Shown: positions 33,115 to 45,562 of the stretch, piece by piece
Layout: each line of letters opens with the position of its first letter
How positions within the stretch are numbered: position 1 is the stretch's first letter
Assembly: GCA_027924585.1 (NCBI GenBank)
Contig: BSBM01000763.1
Span: 1,195,001-1,259,000 of the forward strand
Source of the DNA: Larix kaempferi
Lineage: Eukaryota > Streptophyta > Pinopsida > Pinales > Pinaceae
DNA length: 64,000 nt
Direction: 5' to 3'
Position numbers and translations under genes: made by a program
The notes under the pieces: model-generated
Database searches by the model: none
What the model was told of the DNA's origin: nothing
Seen by the model: only the letters and a program-made list of their open reading frames with translations

Positions 33115-34474
33115 TAAGGCGAGTTTACCTTACTACAGTCAATAAGCAATATCTAAAAGGGAAGATCGACGGATCTGGTTTTTCGTACACGTAGTAACTA
33201 AAACAAAAGTCAGAAGATCGACAGATCTCCAACTTCATACAGGCAGTCTCGCAGTGAATATCCTGAAGGAAGATTGACAGGGTAACACGTACTGCACCAT
33301 GTTTAAGCTATGGTAAACATATTTTAAACAACATAGATATCATCAATCTACAGCAGCATCTAAAATACCAGCGGATCCAATACGGTGGCAGCATAGAGTA
33401 AGGTTTCGACAGAGCAATCAGAGATCCGCCATGACCCACGATTCCAACGAACCGTGCGAGATCCAAGAGGAGCAGCGAACTTTCATAAAAAATACAGCGT
33501 TCCACATTGATCCATGGCATTCACTTATATATGAAAAACTTGGCTTAAATATGAAAAACTTATATATCAAACATCCGCATAAAAAGACATTTCTGGTCAG
33601 AAGTTCAACTCATTAGCAGTAAGTTTCTAAGACGTATAAGCTTCAACGCTTTACATAAACACTTCATAGCTAAAGGGTTATAAGTTTCACGCCATGGCAG
33701 AGATTCGGTAACATACCCAAATAAATAAAAGAGTTTCCGTCAAATCTAGACTCAGATCTACAGCAGCATAAGCAGCGACTCCTCTTCCTGGGTTTAACCT
33801 GTTTCTATCTACACTCTCTACGAGGATTCTACTCAGAGAATTTTAGAACATAATAATCTTAACCAATCAGCGATCACATCGGGATTACTTTTAAATTGAT
33901 CAAAGCAAGACATATATTAAATACAGGAAAGTGGATTTGCAACTTATGTAATATATATAACTACCGAGAGTTACAAGTGTAAAAACTACTTCCAAATCGA
34001 AATCAACTCCCCAAACAATGAAAGGAAATGATAAGCCCTTAAAAATACAAAATCCATAAGCTTGTTTGAGATAAAAAATTTAAGAGAATCATGATTCCAA
34101 TAATTTCAAAAACATAATAAGTTAAAGAAAATTTCAAATCTAGACAATAAAATACTTACTAGATGTGAATTTTCGCACTTATAATTTGATTTTCTTTATT
34201 GTTCACTAATTATTTATAATGTAAATAAAATGTATTCATTAATTATTCCATCATTGTTTTTTAAAATACATAATCCTCCTGTTTATCACCAAGCCTCCCA
34301 ACATTAATATAGAATCCTTTTAATATCTTCATTCTCTTTAAAATATATCAACAATGAAAATGTATGACCAAATAGTTTTTCTACATTCTTACTTTTTTTT
34401 TCCAAATATCCTTAGCACTCACTATAATATGAGTATGGTATTGAATCTAACCATTTTCAAATGATGAAATATGT
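33115..34474. other. Right flank of the CACTA and spacer before the LARD-like element
   Basis: About 1.35 kb. The first 700 bp (AGATCGACGGATCTGG and AGATCGACAGATCTCC repeats, CAGCAGCAT) probably continue the LTR-like sequence broken at 17960. The rest is AT-rich. No genes recognised. Confidence 0.45.
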
Positions 34475-37400
34475 TGTAACATCTTTCTTTTTGTTAGTTT
34501 TTTTTTATAATTGAAATTTTAACTATGTATCAGTTCTTGGCGAGGAGCTCAAGGCCAAGGTTCCGCTAGTTAATTTTGTAAGTGAGATTATTTATATTCC
34601 TAAGTTGTAATGAATGATAGACTTAGAAGACTGAGAGAATGATGCAATTTAACGATGGAACAAAGAATCCACTAAGGAGGAGGGGTGCTTGATGGCTAAG
34701 AAGCCATATGACTATAGTTATTGAGGACATATTTATTTTGGTGCCTTGAGCACTAGAATTTTGTGAACTGATAAATCTTATAAAGATCAACCTAAGTAAA
34801 ATCAACATCTACTTACTACTATTAATATGATCCCAAACAAAACCAACAAATAACCCATAGTAATCAACCCAAGGAAGAAAAGAGTTGCGCTTATACACTA
34901 AAGAGAAGTTGAATCCTTTTATAAGTAAAAGGTTATATATATTTAATCGAGTTCGAGTAGAAGGAAGAATAATCCTTAAATATAATGATATGAATCTAAA
35001 ATTCTATACGTTCGATATAAGAGAAATGACATATTTATTGACTAATGCCTTCATAGACAAGGATGACTCATCCTTATCAATATAAATTGTTAGGATTTAA
35101 TAAAAGAATGACTTAAAAATACCTATACTATGTACCTAGGGTGTTATTTACACGTTTATGAGAAACGTGAAATTAATGGTATATTTTACTTATACTCAAG
35201 CCAATAGTGAAATTAGATATAAAATAATAGTTATCAAATAAATAATGGTTAGTTATATATATCTATATATACTATATAATGGGACCTTAACTAACGAATA
35301 AGATTTATAATCTTGACAGTGAAAATTCCCTCTCTTAAAACTTACGATGAAGCAGACGCTCTAATAAAGATTACCAACCTCCTCTAGTTTACGATCGGCA
35401 TTAATAAATGTACGGTTAGTAAAGGGGACACTCTTGCGTGATTTATGAAGTTTTGGAGCTCGGATGTAACAAGCTTGCTCCCACGATCTTCTCATAATCT
35501 TTTTTTTTCTTAACTTTGGGAGACCTCAAAAAGGGGGATTTCCTTATGATGGAGCAGAATCTCCCAGGAGAGCAAGAAAGGTTGAGTGTTTTAAATAGGA
35601 GGTTGTAGCTTGGAGAAGGGAGCTCCCTATTTGGCAATGATCAGTTTTATTTTACATTTATACTGGGACGACTCTTCATGAGTTCGATCCCTATCTCGTG
35701 GTTGTAATCTTGTATACTCTGTTAGTTAGTAAAATGCCAGGAAAATATTATATGGTTATTAAAATGTGATATGGTTGGGGAAGGGACAGCTCTTCAGAGC
35801 TCAATCCCCATTGCTTTGCTTCAGGCCATTAAATATTAATTATTCTCTGTCATTTAGTAAAATGGAATCAAAATATTCTATATTTATTCACTGTGTATGG
35901 TTGGGGAGTGGGTTTTGTGTAGTATAATTGTGTTGGGAAGGGATGGCCCCGACGGAGCCCGATCCCAGTTTTCTTAAATCAAATAATATATATAAATATA
36001 TATATAATTGACTGAACAGAAAGGGAGACCTCTCAACAAAGAGGATCGACCTCAAGTCCTCACGTTGTTCTCTGCATATTTCTTTCCTTATATGAAATGA
36101 CTGAAAGGAAAGGGTGTCTCACCAGATGATTGCCGTAGTATTTATATATATATATATGCATTGTTCAATAGTTACCATAGATTGTTACCATATTATTATA
36201 TACACACTTTGTACTAATTACACAGATCTCATCTTTATCACTGTAGATTTCAACCAGTTGGCTTCACATAGTATGCTGCCTTTCTCTTGGATACTCGATC
36301 TCAGCCTTATCAATATAGATCTCAGCTTGTTGGTTGCACACATTATGTTAACTCTGCTTATTATATCCCTGTACCGAGAGATGTGATCCATGCATTATAG
36401 GTATTATATTGTGTGAATACTGTACATAGTATGTCCCTTGACCAAGAGATGTGATCCATGCATCATTGGCAATATTTTGTGTAAATACGCTGCATATTGT
36501 AAAACCCCTGTCAGAAAGGTGCGATTTCCCCATAGTTGGATTATTATCTTTTACATATATATAGTATATACTCTGCAACTGTGATGTGATCTCAGTTATC
36601 CTTGCATCTGGTATGCTATGCATCTTTGCATTTAGTATGCACTTCAATCTCAATTATGATCGTTGTTCTAATATATACCCACTTATTTTACTAGGATTTA
36701 TCTGGATTAATGTTTAAATATTTTGTTGGATAAAGATGTGGGCCACCTAAGAATTAGTTCTTGGACCTTTATTTTATATATAAAAATGGAATTAAAATCT
36801 CATATAGGGTTGACAAAGGAAATTCATATCGTGTAGAGGATGTAGATCCCTCTTATCTTTTGTAATGATATTAGCATATTAAACTATATTGCTTGGATAG
36901 TATAATGGTTAGCTTGATATATAATTATGACCTTGCAATGGATTAAACTCATAATTTCCCAAAAGGCGTAGCAGTGGGTTTAGGTAAGCTTCTAAGTCGT
37001 GTTGTGATTTTAGCTTGTGATCACTTTGTTTGGTTCCCTCACTTTAGTGGATTTGGTTTTCATTTAGGGGGTGGTCTCTTGGCCAGAAAACATATGTTGG
37101 ACATAACTTATGATTGGGAGGAAAGTTGCAGTCAAACCTTTAATCGCACGAGTCTATATCATTCAAATAAGTACTTTTCTATGTTACTTTAAGTTCTAGT
37201 TAATGTTATTCAAAAATTTTGTTATCGCTATTGTGGTCAGTTATGAATATGTTTATGATTATGTTAAGTGGTCACAATCATATCCATAATCTTCCATAAT
37301 CTTATGAGTGTATTGGAATTTGATCAATATTCTCCTTGTTGTAGTATTCTTGTGAAAGAAGGTAGAAGCTTCATACTAGCATGTTTATATCAGGATTAAG

Positions 37401-38110
37401 AATTATATGATACAATTATCTATAAGCTTTGTATGGTATTTAATCCATATGAATTGTACTCCTCAAATGTGTGAGCCTTATGAGTTAGATATGAAAATAA
37501 TTTAGGATTATGACTTGGTATAAATTATGGGAAATGAGTAAAAGTGTAATGGCAATGCTAAGAGATGATTTATTGCTTATAATAGGGTTGATTAGATAAT
37601 GTTAAAAGAATCTATATTTGCTAATTGGATTAATTAGTTGAGAAGAAAAGATGGAGTTATTAGTGATGTCAAGATATAGTTATATGAAGGTTTTTATGAA
37701 AGTCCATTAAAAGTGAATTGTTACGATAATATAAATTCTTATTAAGAGATTGTAAGGAGCCTATATTACCTTACCATTAAAGGGGATGGTCTACATAACT
37801 AAGAGCTAAAGGTAAGTGGTTGTATTAATGGAATTATAATATTTAATAGGGACATTATTTAATATAATGTTCAAGAAAAGTGCTCGGAATGTTTAATGGA
37901 CATTATTTGAAGTCAAGTAGTACCTTCTGTATATTTACAGATTTGATTGGGAGAACAACAATCACATGGGTATGTAGGTATTTGATGTGAATAATCAATT
38001 TTAATATTTATAAAAAGATTAATATATTTTTTTATTGGGTAATTGAAAGGAAAAAAAAAATGTATACCACATTTCCCCAAATTTATAATGAGAATATTGG
38101 GTGGATTACA
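34475..38110 (+). repeat. Left LTR of the LARD-like element (about 3.6 kb)
   Basis: It begins TGTAACATCTTTC and ends GATTACA just before the PBS at 38114. It matches the right LTR up to GGCGTAGCAGTGGGT (36966-36980 here, about 43163-43177 there). The remaining 1.1 kb (36981-38110) has no partner in the window. No coding frames. Confidence 0.8.
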
Positions 38111-38113
38111 AAG

Positions 38114-38129
38114 TGGTATCAGAGCAAGG
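38114..38129 (+). other. Primer binding site of the LARD-like element
   Basis: TGGTATCAGAGCAAGG, a full match to the initiator-Met tRNA type PBS, 3 bp inside the LTR end. It sets the orientation as plus. Confidence 0.88.
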
Positions 38130-40397
38130 TTATAGCACTCGAGCTTATCTGGTCTCAACATGAAGTAAGGAGGTATGAAACTTGTTAAACTAATAAATTG
38201 ATTTTTTTTGTATGCATAGGAAGAATGGAAAAATGAATTAATTAGATGAATTAACCTCCAAATTCTTCGAGGGGTGAAAAAAAATATAGAGAGATTAAAT
38301 TTTATGACGAGGTATCTTATTACATTACCCAACACAATTGGTCGGATTAAAATCCGTAAGTTTACATGCAATACTGTCATTTTGTCTTTAGGTATTATGT
38401 TTATATACTAAAAAAATGGAAGTTGGGCAATAATTTTTACTCTTTATACATTCAGGAAAGAATGTAGATGTGTTTCTAGAATTGTTTCTATATATAGATA
38501 TATAAATGGAAATATTTTCTTGGGATTTTTCTTATGAAGACGCAAGTTAAACACTTGAGCTGGTAAATAGTATCGCCATTATAAATTGGCATTATAGGAA
38601 AGATTGTAAATTATCAGGTTCATAAGATACTAGAAAACATAATTTATGAAAAAGAACAATAAATGTTTACATGTACTAAACTTACAGGATTATGTTCATG
38701 GCTTATAACCGATGAAAATAATAATCAAAATGAAATATTGATTGTAATCCATTTTGTATGGATATTAAAACCATTCCGAGGGTAAGTGGTGAACTTTAAA
38801 TTTGTATGGTATTTGTTTGGTTATAAGATTATATATAAACTAAACTTTTGGAAAAGAAACTTCTTAAATTTTGCTTGTGTTATGAAAATTTGCACTAACA
38901 AGTGGTTTTTGGCATATCGTCACTATCTATAGGACTTGTTTAAAACAAGACCATTATAAATTATTGTGCAGAAAATATGGTGATTTTCTTACAAGGGTTG
39001 AACAAAGATCAAACGTAAGTGTATACGATAGCAAGATCATCAAAGCATATGAAATGTTGATAGTTGTTCGATAAATAGGTGAAAATATTGTTGATAGATG
39101 GATGATATTATGTTGCAACTAACTATATATGATGTTGTAACATATTTAGAAGACTTAGTGATGGTAATAAATAATGAATCCATGATAAGAACCAAGTTTA
39201 TGTGTCAAAAGTAGTTAAATGTTGTGATTGGAAGTGAATGCAGAACAAAAATAGTATGATCATTAATAATGAGTCATAAAAAGGATAAATACAATATCAA
39301 AAGGAAAAACACCAAGTGGCAAAATTGATGAGCTAGCTCTACTATTCTAAAATAATTTCCTAGACTCAAGCAAGAGGGCTTGAGTGGAAAATAAAATAAT
39401 TTCTTGGATTCAAGCAAGAGGGATTGAGTGGAAAAATTCCTAGACTCAAGCAAGGGAGCTTGAGTGGAAGAGAGAAAGAGTCAGTGATCATCAATGGAAA
39501 GACCTAGGTGCACTAAATTAAAAATAACATCAGGAAGACAGGACGTTGTTTGATGTTTTCTTGAGAAAGAAACATTTTCACTAGCAATCAAAAGAGGGGT
39601 AATATCAAAAGTTTAAATCCCGTAAGACCACACATAAATTTGTGACAAATCTCAGGGGAGAGTTCTGTGTTCAACAAAGTGTTGTTGAAGTTCCAAAAAA
39701 AAAAATCAAGGGAAAGTTTTATGTTCAACAAAGTGTTGTTGATGTCTTTCAATATCTATGATCTAACAATGGAACATAGGGCAAGAGATGCTAGGTAAAT
39801 GGGCTATTAGCTTCGCTAATGTTTTGCAAATAATAGTATAATTAATGCGAAAATCATCCAAGGACGAGGATGAATGTCAAATTTGAGATTGGTTGCTTGA
39901 AAACATATGATATAATGTTACTAACTTGTGAATAAGGGGAATGTCCTAGCATCGGAATTTAAGGACTAGCTAAGAGTTCGAGAATTGGGAGTGAAGGATA
40001 TCCTCCAAAATATAAGTAAATTATTGCTTTACCTATACATTCTTGTAATTTATAATGGAAAATGATCATGTATTATGTCGTCTTATGGTGATAAGAGAAC
40101 AAATTTCAGTGAAAAATACTATAATATTTCCCATAAATAGCAACAATAATGTGTTGCAAAAGAATTTATAGCTTACATTCTGACAGAAACTGAAAATAAT
40201 GGTATGCTTATGTTCCGTCAAAATTTTTTGGAAGACCTTATATGGGGTTTGTAAAGTGTAGGTTATGAAAAAGAAAAAAAGAAAATAAAAAAGAGGAGCA
40301 ATAAAGACAAGCAGGAAGTATAGAAGCTCGACGACGATTAAAGGACGAAGATAAAGAGATGAAAGGTTACCAACACCGAGCACGATGTTATTCTTAT
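38130..40397 (+). other. Noncoding internal domain of the LARD-like element
   Basis: About 2.3 kb between PBS and PPT. Longer minus-strand frames at 37913-38380 and 40066-40383 have no domain and lie antisense, so they are chance. At 39354-39475 three copies of an inverted motif, CTCAAGCAAG-GGCTTGAG, follow each other. The same motif marks the fragment at 14440-14700. Confidence 0.75.
39354..39475 (+). repeat. Three tandem hairpin motifs CTCAAGC...GCTTGAG
   Basis: GACTCAAGCAAGAGGGCTTG at 39362, GATTCAAGCAAGAGGGATTG at 39409 and GACTCAAGCAAGGGAGCTTG at 39442, each followed by AGTGG. Copies 1 and 3 can form a 7-bp stem (CTCAAGC/GCTTGAG) with a short loop. Role unknown; a packaging or dimer signal is only a guess. 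Confidence 0.8.
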
Positions 40398-40410
40398 GAG
40401 GGGGGGAGGA
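40398..40410 (+). other. Polypurine tract of the LARD-like element
   Basis: GAGGGGGGGAGGA directly before the right LTR start TGTAACATCC, the expected plus-strand primer position. Confidence 0.88.
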
Positions 40411-42206
40411 TGTAACATCCCTAATTTTTCTAGTCTTCTTTTATAATTGAAATTGTAACGATGTATCAGTTCCTAGCAAGGAGCTCAAGACCAAGGCCCC
40501 ACTAGTGAACTTTGTATGTGAGACTATTTATATTCCTAAGTTGTAATGAATGATAGAATTACGAGACTGAGGGCATGATGCAACTTAACAATGGGGCAAA
40601 GAATCCACTAGGGGGGGGACGGGAGCTTGATGGCTGGGAAGCTATGTGACTATAGTTATTGAGGACATGTTTATTTTTATTCCTTGAGCACGAGAAGTTT
40701 ATGAAGTGATAAATCATGTAAGGGTCAACCTAAGTGGATCAACATCTACTTGCTACAATTAATATGATCCTAAACAAGACCAACAAATTTTTGTCACATA
40801 GTGATCAACCAAAAGAAGAAAAGGGATGTGCTTATACACTAAAGAGAATATAAATCATTTTATAAGTAAAAGGTTATATCTATTTAGTCGAGTTCATATA
40901 CTGATTTCATAGGAAACCAATGATTATTCCCTAGAAGCTTTCTAGAAGGAAGAATAATCCTTAAATATAATGATATGAATCTAAAATTCTATACGAGAAA
41001 TGACATATTTATTGACTAATTACTTAAGGAAGAATAATACTTAAATATAATGATATGAATCTAAAATTCTATAAGTTAGATATAAGAGAAATGACATATT
41101 TATTGACTAATTACTTAAGGAAGAATAATCCTTAAATATAATGATATGAATCTAAAATTCTATACGTTAAATATGACATATTTATTGACTAATTACTTCA
41201 TAGACAAGGATGACTTATCAATAGAAATGGTTTGGATTTAATAAATGAATAACTTAAAAATACCTATACTATGTACCTAGGGTGCTATTTACACGTTTAT
41301 TAGAAATGAATGGCATATTTTACTTATACTCAAGCCAAAAGTGAAATCATATATGAAATAATAGTTATCAAATAAATAATGGTTCATATATATATATATA
41401 TATATGGACCTTAACTAACGAATAAGCTTTATAATCTTGACAAGGAAAAATTCCTCTCTTAAACACTTACGATCGGCATTAATAAATGTATGGTTAGCAT
41501 ATGGGACACCCTCGTGTGATTTATGAAGTTCTGGAGCTCGACTGTAACAAGCTTGCTCCCACAATATTCTTAGAATCCTTTCTTTTATTATTTATTTCTT
41601 TACTTTGGCAGACCTCAAAAAGGGGGATTTCCTCAGGATGGAGCGGACTCTCCAAGGAGAGCAAGAAAGGATGAGTGTTTTAAATAGGAATTTGTAGCTT
41701 GGAGAAGGGCGCCCCCTATTTGGAAATGATCAGTTTTCTTTTACGTTTATATTGGGAAAGGGCGGATATTCATGGGCTCGATCCCTATCCCGTGGTTGTA
41801 ATCTTGTATACTTTGTCCGTTAGTAAAATGGCAGAAAAATATTATATGATTATTTAACTGCGATATGGTTGGGTAAGGAACAGCTCTTCAAAGCTCGATC
41901 CCCATTTCTTTGCTTCAGGCCATTAGATATTAATTATTCTCTGTCATTTAGTAAAATGGAAAAAAATAGTATACGGTTATTAAACTGTGATATGGTTGGG
42001 AAGGGACAGCTCTTCAGAGCTCGATCGCCATTTCCTTGCTTCAGGCCATTATATATTAATTATTCTCTATCATTTAGTAAAATAGCAGCAAAATATTATA
42101 TATCTATTCACTACGTATGGTTGGGGATGGGGCTGCCTGTATTACAATTGTGTTGGGAAGGAACGTCCCTGATGGATCCCGATCCCAATGTTCTTAAATC
42201 GAATAA

Positions 42207-42245
<39 letters not shown>

Positions 42246-43180
42246 ATTTAACTGACTGAATGGAAAGGGCGACCTCTCAACGGAGAGGATCGACCTCAAG
42301 TGCTCACGCTGTTATCTTCATATTTCTTTCCTTATCTGAAATGACTGAAAGGGAAGGACATCTCACCGGTTGATCGCTACATTTATATATATATTTCTGC
42401 ATTGTTTGATCGTTAGCGTAGATTATTATCATATTATTATATACATACTCTGTACTCATTACACATATCTCAGCTTTATCGCTGTAGATCTCAACCAGTT
42501 GGTTGCGCACAATATGCTACCTTGCTCTTGGATACTCGATCTCAACGCTGCACACATTATGCTAACTCTGCTTATTATATCCCTAGACCGAGAGAGGCGA
42601 TCCATGCATTATAGGTAGTATATTATGTGAATACTATGCATATTATGTCCCTTGAACAAGAGATCTTATCCATCCATCATTGGCAGTATTTTGTGTAAAT
42701 ACACTGCATATTGTAAAACCCCTGACTGAAAGGTGCGAGATATATATATATATATATATATATATACTCTGCAACTGTGATGTGATCTCAGTTATCCTTG
42801 CATCGGGTATGCTATGCATATTTGCATTTAGTATGCATTTCGATCTCAATTATGATCGTTGTTCTTAGATATAACCACTTATTTTACTAGGATTTAAGTA
42901 GATTAATGTTTAAATATTTTGTTGGATAAAGATGTGAGCCGCCTAAGAATTAGTTCTTGGACCTTTATTTTATATATAACATTGGAATTAAAATGTCATA
43001 TAGGGTTGACAAAGGCAGTTAATATTTTATAGAGGATGTAGAGCCCTCTTATCTTGTGTAATTAGATTAGCTTCTTAAACTATATTGCTTGGATAGTATA
43101 ATTGATGTCTTGATATATAATTATGCCCTTGCAATGGATTAAACTCATAATTTCCCGAAAGGCGTAGCAGTGGGTGTAGC
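40411..43180 (+). repeat. Right LTR of the LARD-like element, 3'-truncated
   Basis: It matches the left LTR from TGTAACATCC to GCAGTGGGTGTA, then stops. It differs by a triplicated segment (40946-41200) and by longer TA runs (around 42211-42240 and 42740-42765). The frame at 41869-42210 is internal LTR duplication and not a gene. Confidence 0.82.
40946..41200 (+). repeat. Triplicated 80-91 bp segment unique to the right LTR
   Basis: AAGGAAGAATAATCCTTAAA starts at 40946, 41026 (one base changed) and 41117. Each copy is followed by ATGATATGAATCTAAAATTC and CATATTTATTGACTAAT. The left LTR has one copy only (near 34960). Confidence 0.9.
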
Positions 43181-45056
43181 CTGAGGCGGTGTGTATATAT
43201 AGATAATATGAGGCGGTGCACGAGCGAGCAGAAACAAATGTGCGTCGTATGATATTGCTTGCAAGAAAAAAATCCTGTAAACAGTAATCGCATAAATATA
43301 AATGAAAATTAGGTTTTATGACTGAAGTAGGTGGTCTAAATTCTACTCGAAAGTATTAATTTTGGATTTATTAAGTATGAGAGTATCTTAAAAGAAATTA
43401 AGATGTATATTTTTAAAATGTTTAAAGGATTTCCACAATCAAAACTTATTAAGTCTGTATGCTTTCCTTATTATGTCTGTGACATCATGTAATCATTTTC
43501 CACATATTATTCTTTAAATTAATTTTTTTTTATTTTTAACCCAATGTTAAACTTTACAAGGATTTTTTATATATAAATGCATTATTTTGAAAATTATTTA
43601 TTTGTTTTTCTATTAGTGGTTGGATAGTGATGTCATCCTCGAACTTTGGCATGGGGATTTTAATTGACATTTGGCCCCATATGCCATCTGCTGCATTTAG
43701 GTCTGTGAATTATTCATTTATAGCGATTAATTTATATGTATCAGCGTTGCATGTGTCTAGGTTCTACGCTAGCCTGTCAACCTATCACGAACCGAATCTC
43801 ATGGTTATGTTGAGTTGTAGATCTCTAACATGATCTTTCTTTCTCACGTAGAGATGGATTAAGGTCTGTGATTTGATCTATAATTGACGTCTCAGATTCT
43901 GTATCGATGAACCTCTTAGCAATTGAAACTATGGATGTCATTGCACGAGCACTGACGTATATCTCACCAGCCCATTCAACGACGTGAAGCATGTATTTCT
44001 TTACCTAGCATAGCTTGTGGTAATAGTAGTTTCAAAATGTGACAAATGATTTTAATTACTTTAATCTAATTACATTATAGCACGCCATCAACGTCTATAA
44101 AGGAGTAAGAAGGGATCTGTATTTTAACGAACAACACATAATTTTACATGAAGATCAACAAAAAGGCAAGAGTCACTACATTCAAGTTCTAATTTCTTTG
44201 CCACAAGATTGTCGAGTTGGTTGGTTCTAGTATTTAATGCGTTGATTTGATACACATCGACGAAATGTATATGTTTATAATTTCATCTTGACGCGTTAAT
44301 CAAGAGTAGCTTATTTATACCAGTGGATTTCAAACACAAAAGGGACTTGCTTTCATTTTATTGTAGACAATTAATGCCCAAGATATGTATTAACTTTTTA
44401 GATTATTGAATACCCACATGGCGATAATCAAATACTTGGTTTATGATAGTGACAATTTTTAAATGCAAAATGGTGCCTGGATGGATTAAGGAGCAAGAAA
44501 AGTGTCCGGATTTTATGATTTATAAATAACTAAAACGATTTTCTACATCCAATTCCATTGATTTTAGCATATATGCAGTAAAGTTCACTCAAGAACTTAA
44601 CTTTGCTAACCCAATTGGATCATAGCCCACGGTCATGTTAAAGAAGCTAAAAGTGTGTTATTGCTTGGTCAAATGGTATTCTAAGTCTAAAACCCACCCG
44701 GCTAAACATACCATCAAATCATCCACCAAAGAAATAGTATTTATGGACATTTAAGAAAACTTGGGACAAATATTGTGAATTTAAGGACTTGCCCACTACA
44801 TAGATAGTCCTTCTCAATATAAAAGGCCACGTCACATAAAAACAACATGGTCATTCCATGGCCTCTATTTGCTTTGGGAGGTTATGCATGTTCTTTTGTT
44901 TTTACATGTGCATGGGTTTGGGCATAAATTTCATAGCAAGATATCGAAAGGAATGGACTAATAGGTCTACTAAATAGTGTAGGTTTTTAAAAAGTATGTT
45001 TCACAATTAAAAAAATCCATGAAAGCTAATTATAAGCAATGTATCAATAATAATAA

Positions 45057-45151
45057 GGAAAGCTAATTTGGCATCAAATTCCAATATAGGAAAGCTAATT
45101 TGGCATCAAATTCCAATATAGGAAAGCTAATTTGGCATCAAATTCCAATAT
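45057..45151. repeat. 32-bp perfect tandem repeat, three units
   Basis: GGAAAGCTAATTTGGCATCA begins at 45057, 45089 and 45121. The first two units continue AATTCCAATATA with no differences and the third ends AATTCCAATAT. A recent expansion in otherwise old DNA. Confidence 0.95.
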
Positions 45152-45416
45152 GTCGACAATAATTTCAATGAAAGCTTGGAACTTCAACCATTGTGAGCAT
45201 AGTATATGCCAAATTAAGGGTTCTAAATTTTTTTGAGTGAATAAGTTAAAAGCGAATTGTCGATGTATAATAAACCATATCGTTTATTTCCATTGTCTTA
45301 ATTCATTATACATAATTCACTACACTTTTCAAGTGATGGAATTTGGGCAAAGTGATTAATAAATGTTTTCTGCAATAGTCTTTAATAAAAAAAAGTTGAC
45401 TTCCTTTACTAGCTCG

Positions 45417-45562
45417 TCTTTAATGAAAGTTGACTTCCTTTATTAGCCCAAATCTCTTTAAGATCAATATATCTATTTATCAAGCCACTCTTTAGTGAAA
45501 GTTAACCTCCTCTACTAGCTCAGATCTCTTTAACATCAATAGAACTATTTATCAAGGTGTAG
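45417..45562. repeat. 72-bp imperfect tandem duplication
   Basis: TCTTTAATGAAAGTTGACTT at 45417 and TCTTTAGTGAAAGTTAACCT at 45489. Both continue through CTCTTTAA-ATCAATA and CTATTTATCAAG. A partial third copy lies upstream at about 45390. Confidence 0.85.

Larger units (their letters stand above)
34475..43180 (+). mobile_element. LARD-like LTR retrotransposon derivative, long LTRs and noncoding interior
   Basis: A direct repeat starts TGTAACATC at 34475 and TGTAACATCC at 40411. Both copies share text such as TATTCCTAAGTTGTAATGAA throughout. The left copy runs to 38110, where ATTGGGTGGATTACA is followed by the PBS TGGTATCAGAGC at 38114. The right copy is preceded by a purine tract GAGGGGGGGAGGA (40398-40410). 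The interior, 38126-40397, has PBS and PPT but no gag or pol motif in any frame. Very long LTRs plus a noncoding interior fit the LARD class of non-autonomous gypsy-type elements. The right copy stops matching at about 43180, roughly 1.1 kb before the LTR end, so the 3' LTR is truncated and no target duplication can be read. Confidence 0.82.

Noticed and set aside
36966-36981. End of the LARD left LTR at 36981, where homology with the right copy stops
   Set aside because: No PBS follows there, whereas a perfect TGGTATCAGAGC follows ATTACA at 38110. The right copy is better explained as truncated.
37913-38380. 155-codon minus-strand frame
   Set aside because: It spans the LTR/PBS junction of the LARD element antisense, with no domain; chance in AT-rich DNA.
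40066-40383. 105-codon minus-strand hydrophobic frame
   Set aside because: Antisense in the noncoding LARD interior; the Phe/Leu richness comes from plus-strand poly-A/GAAAA text.
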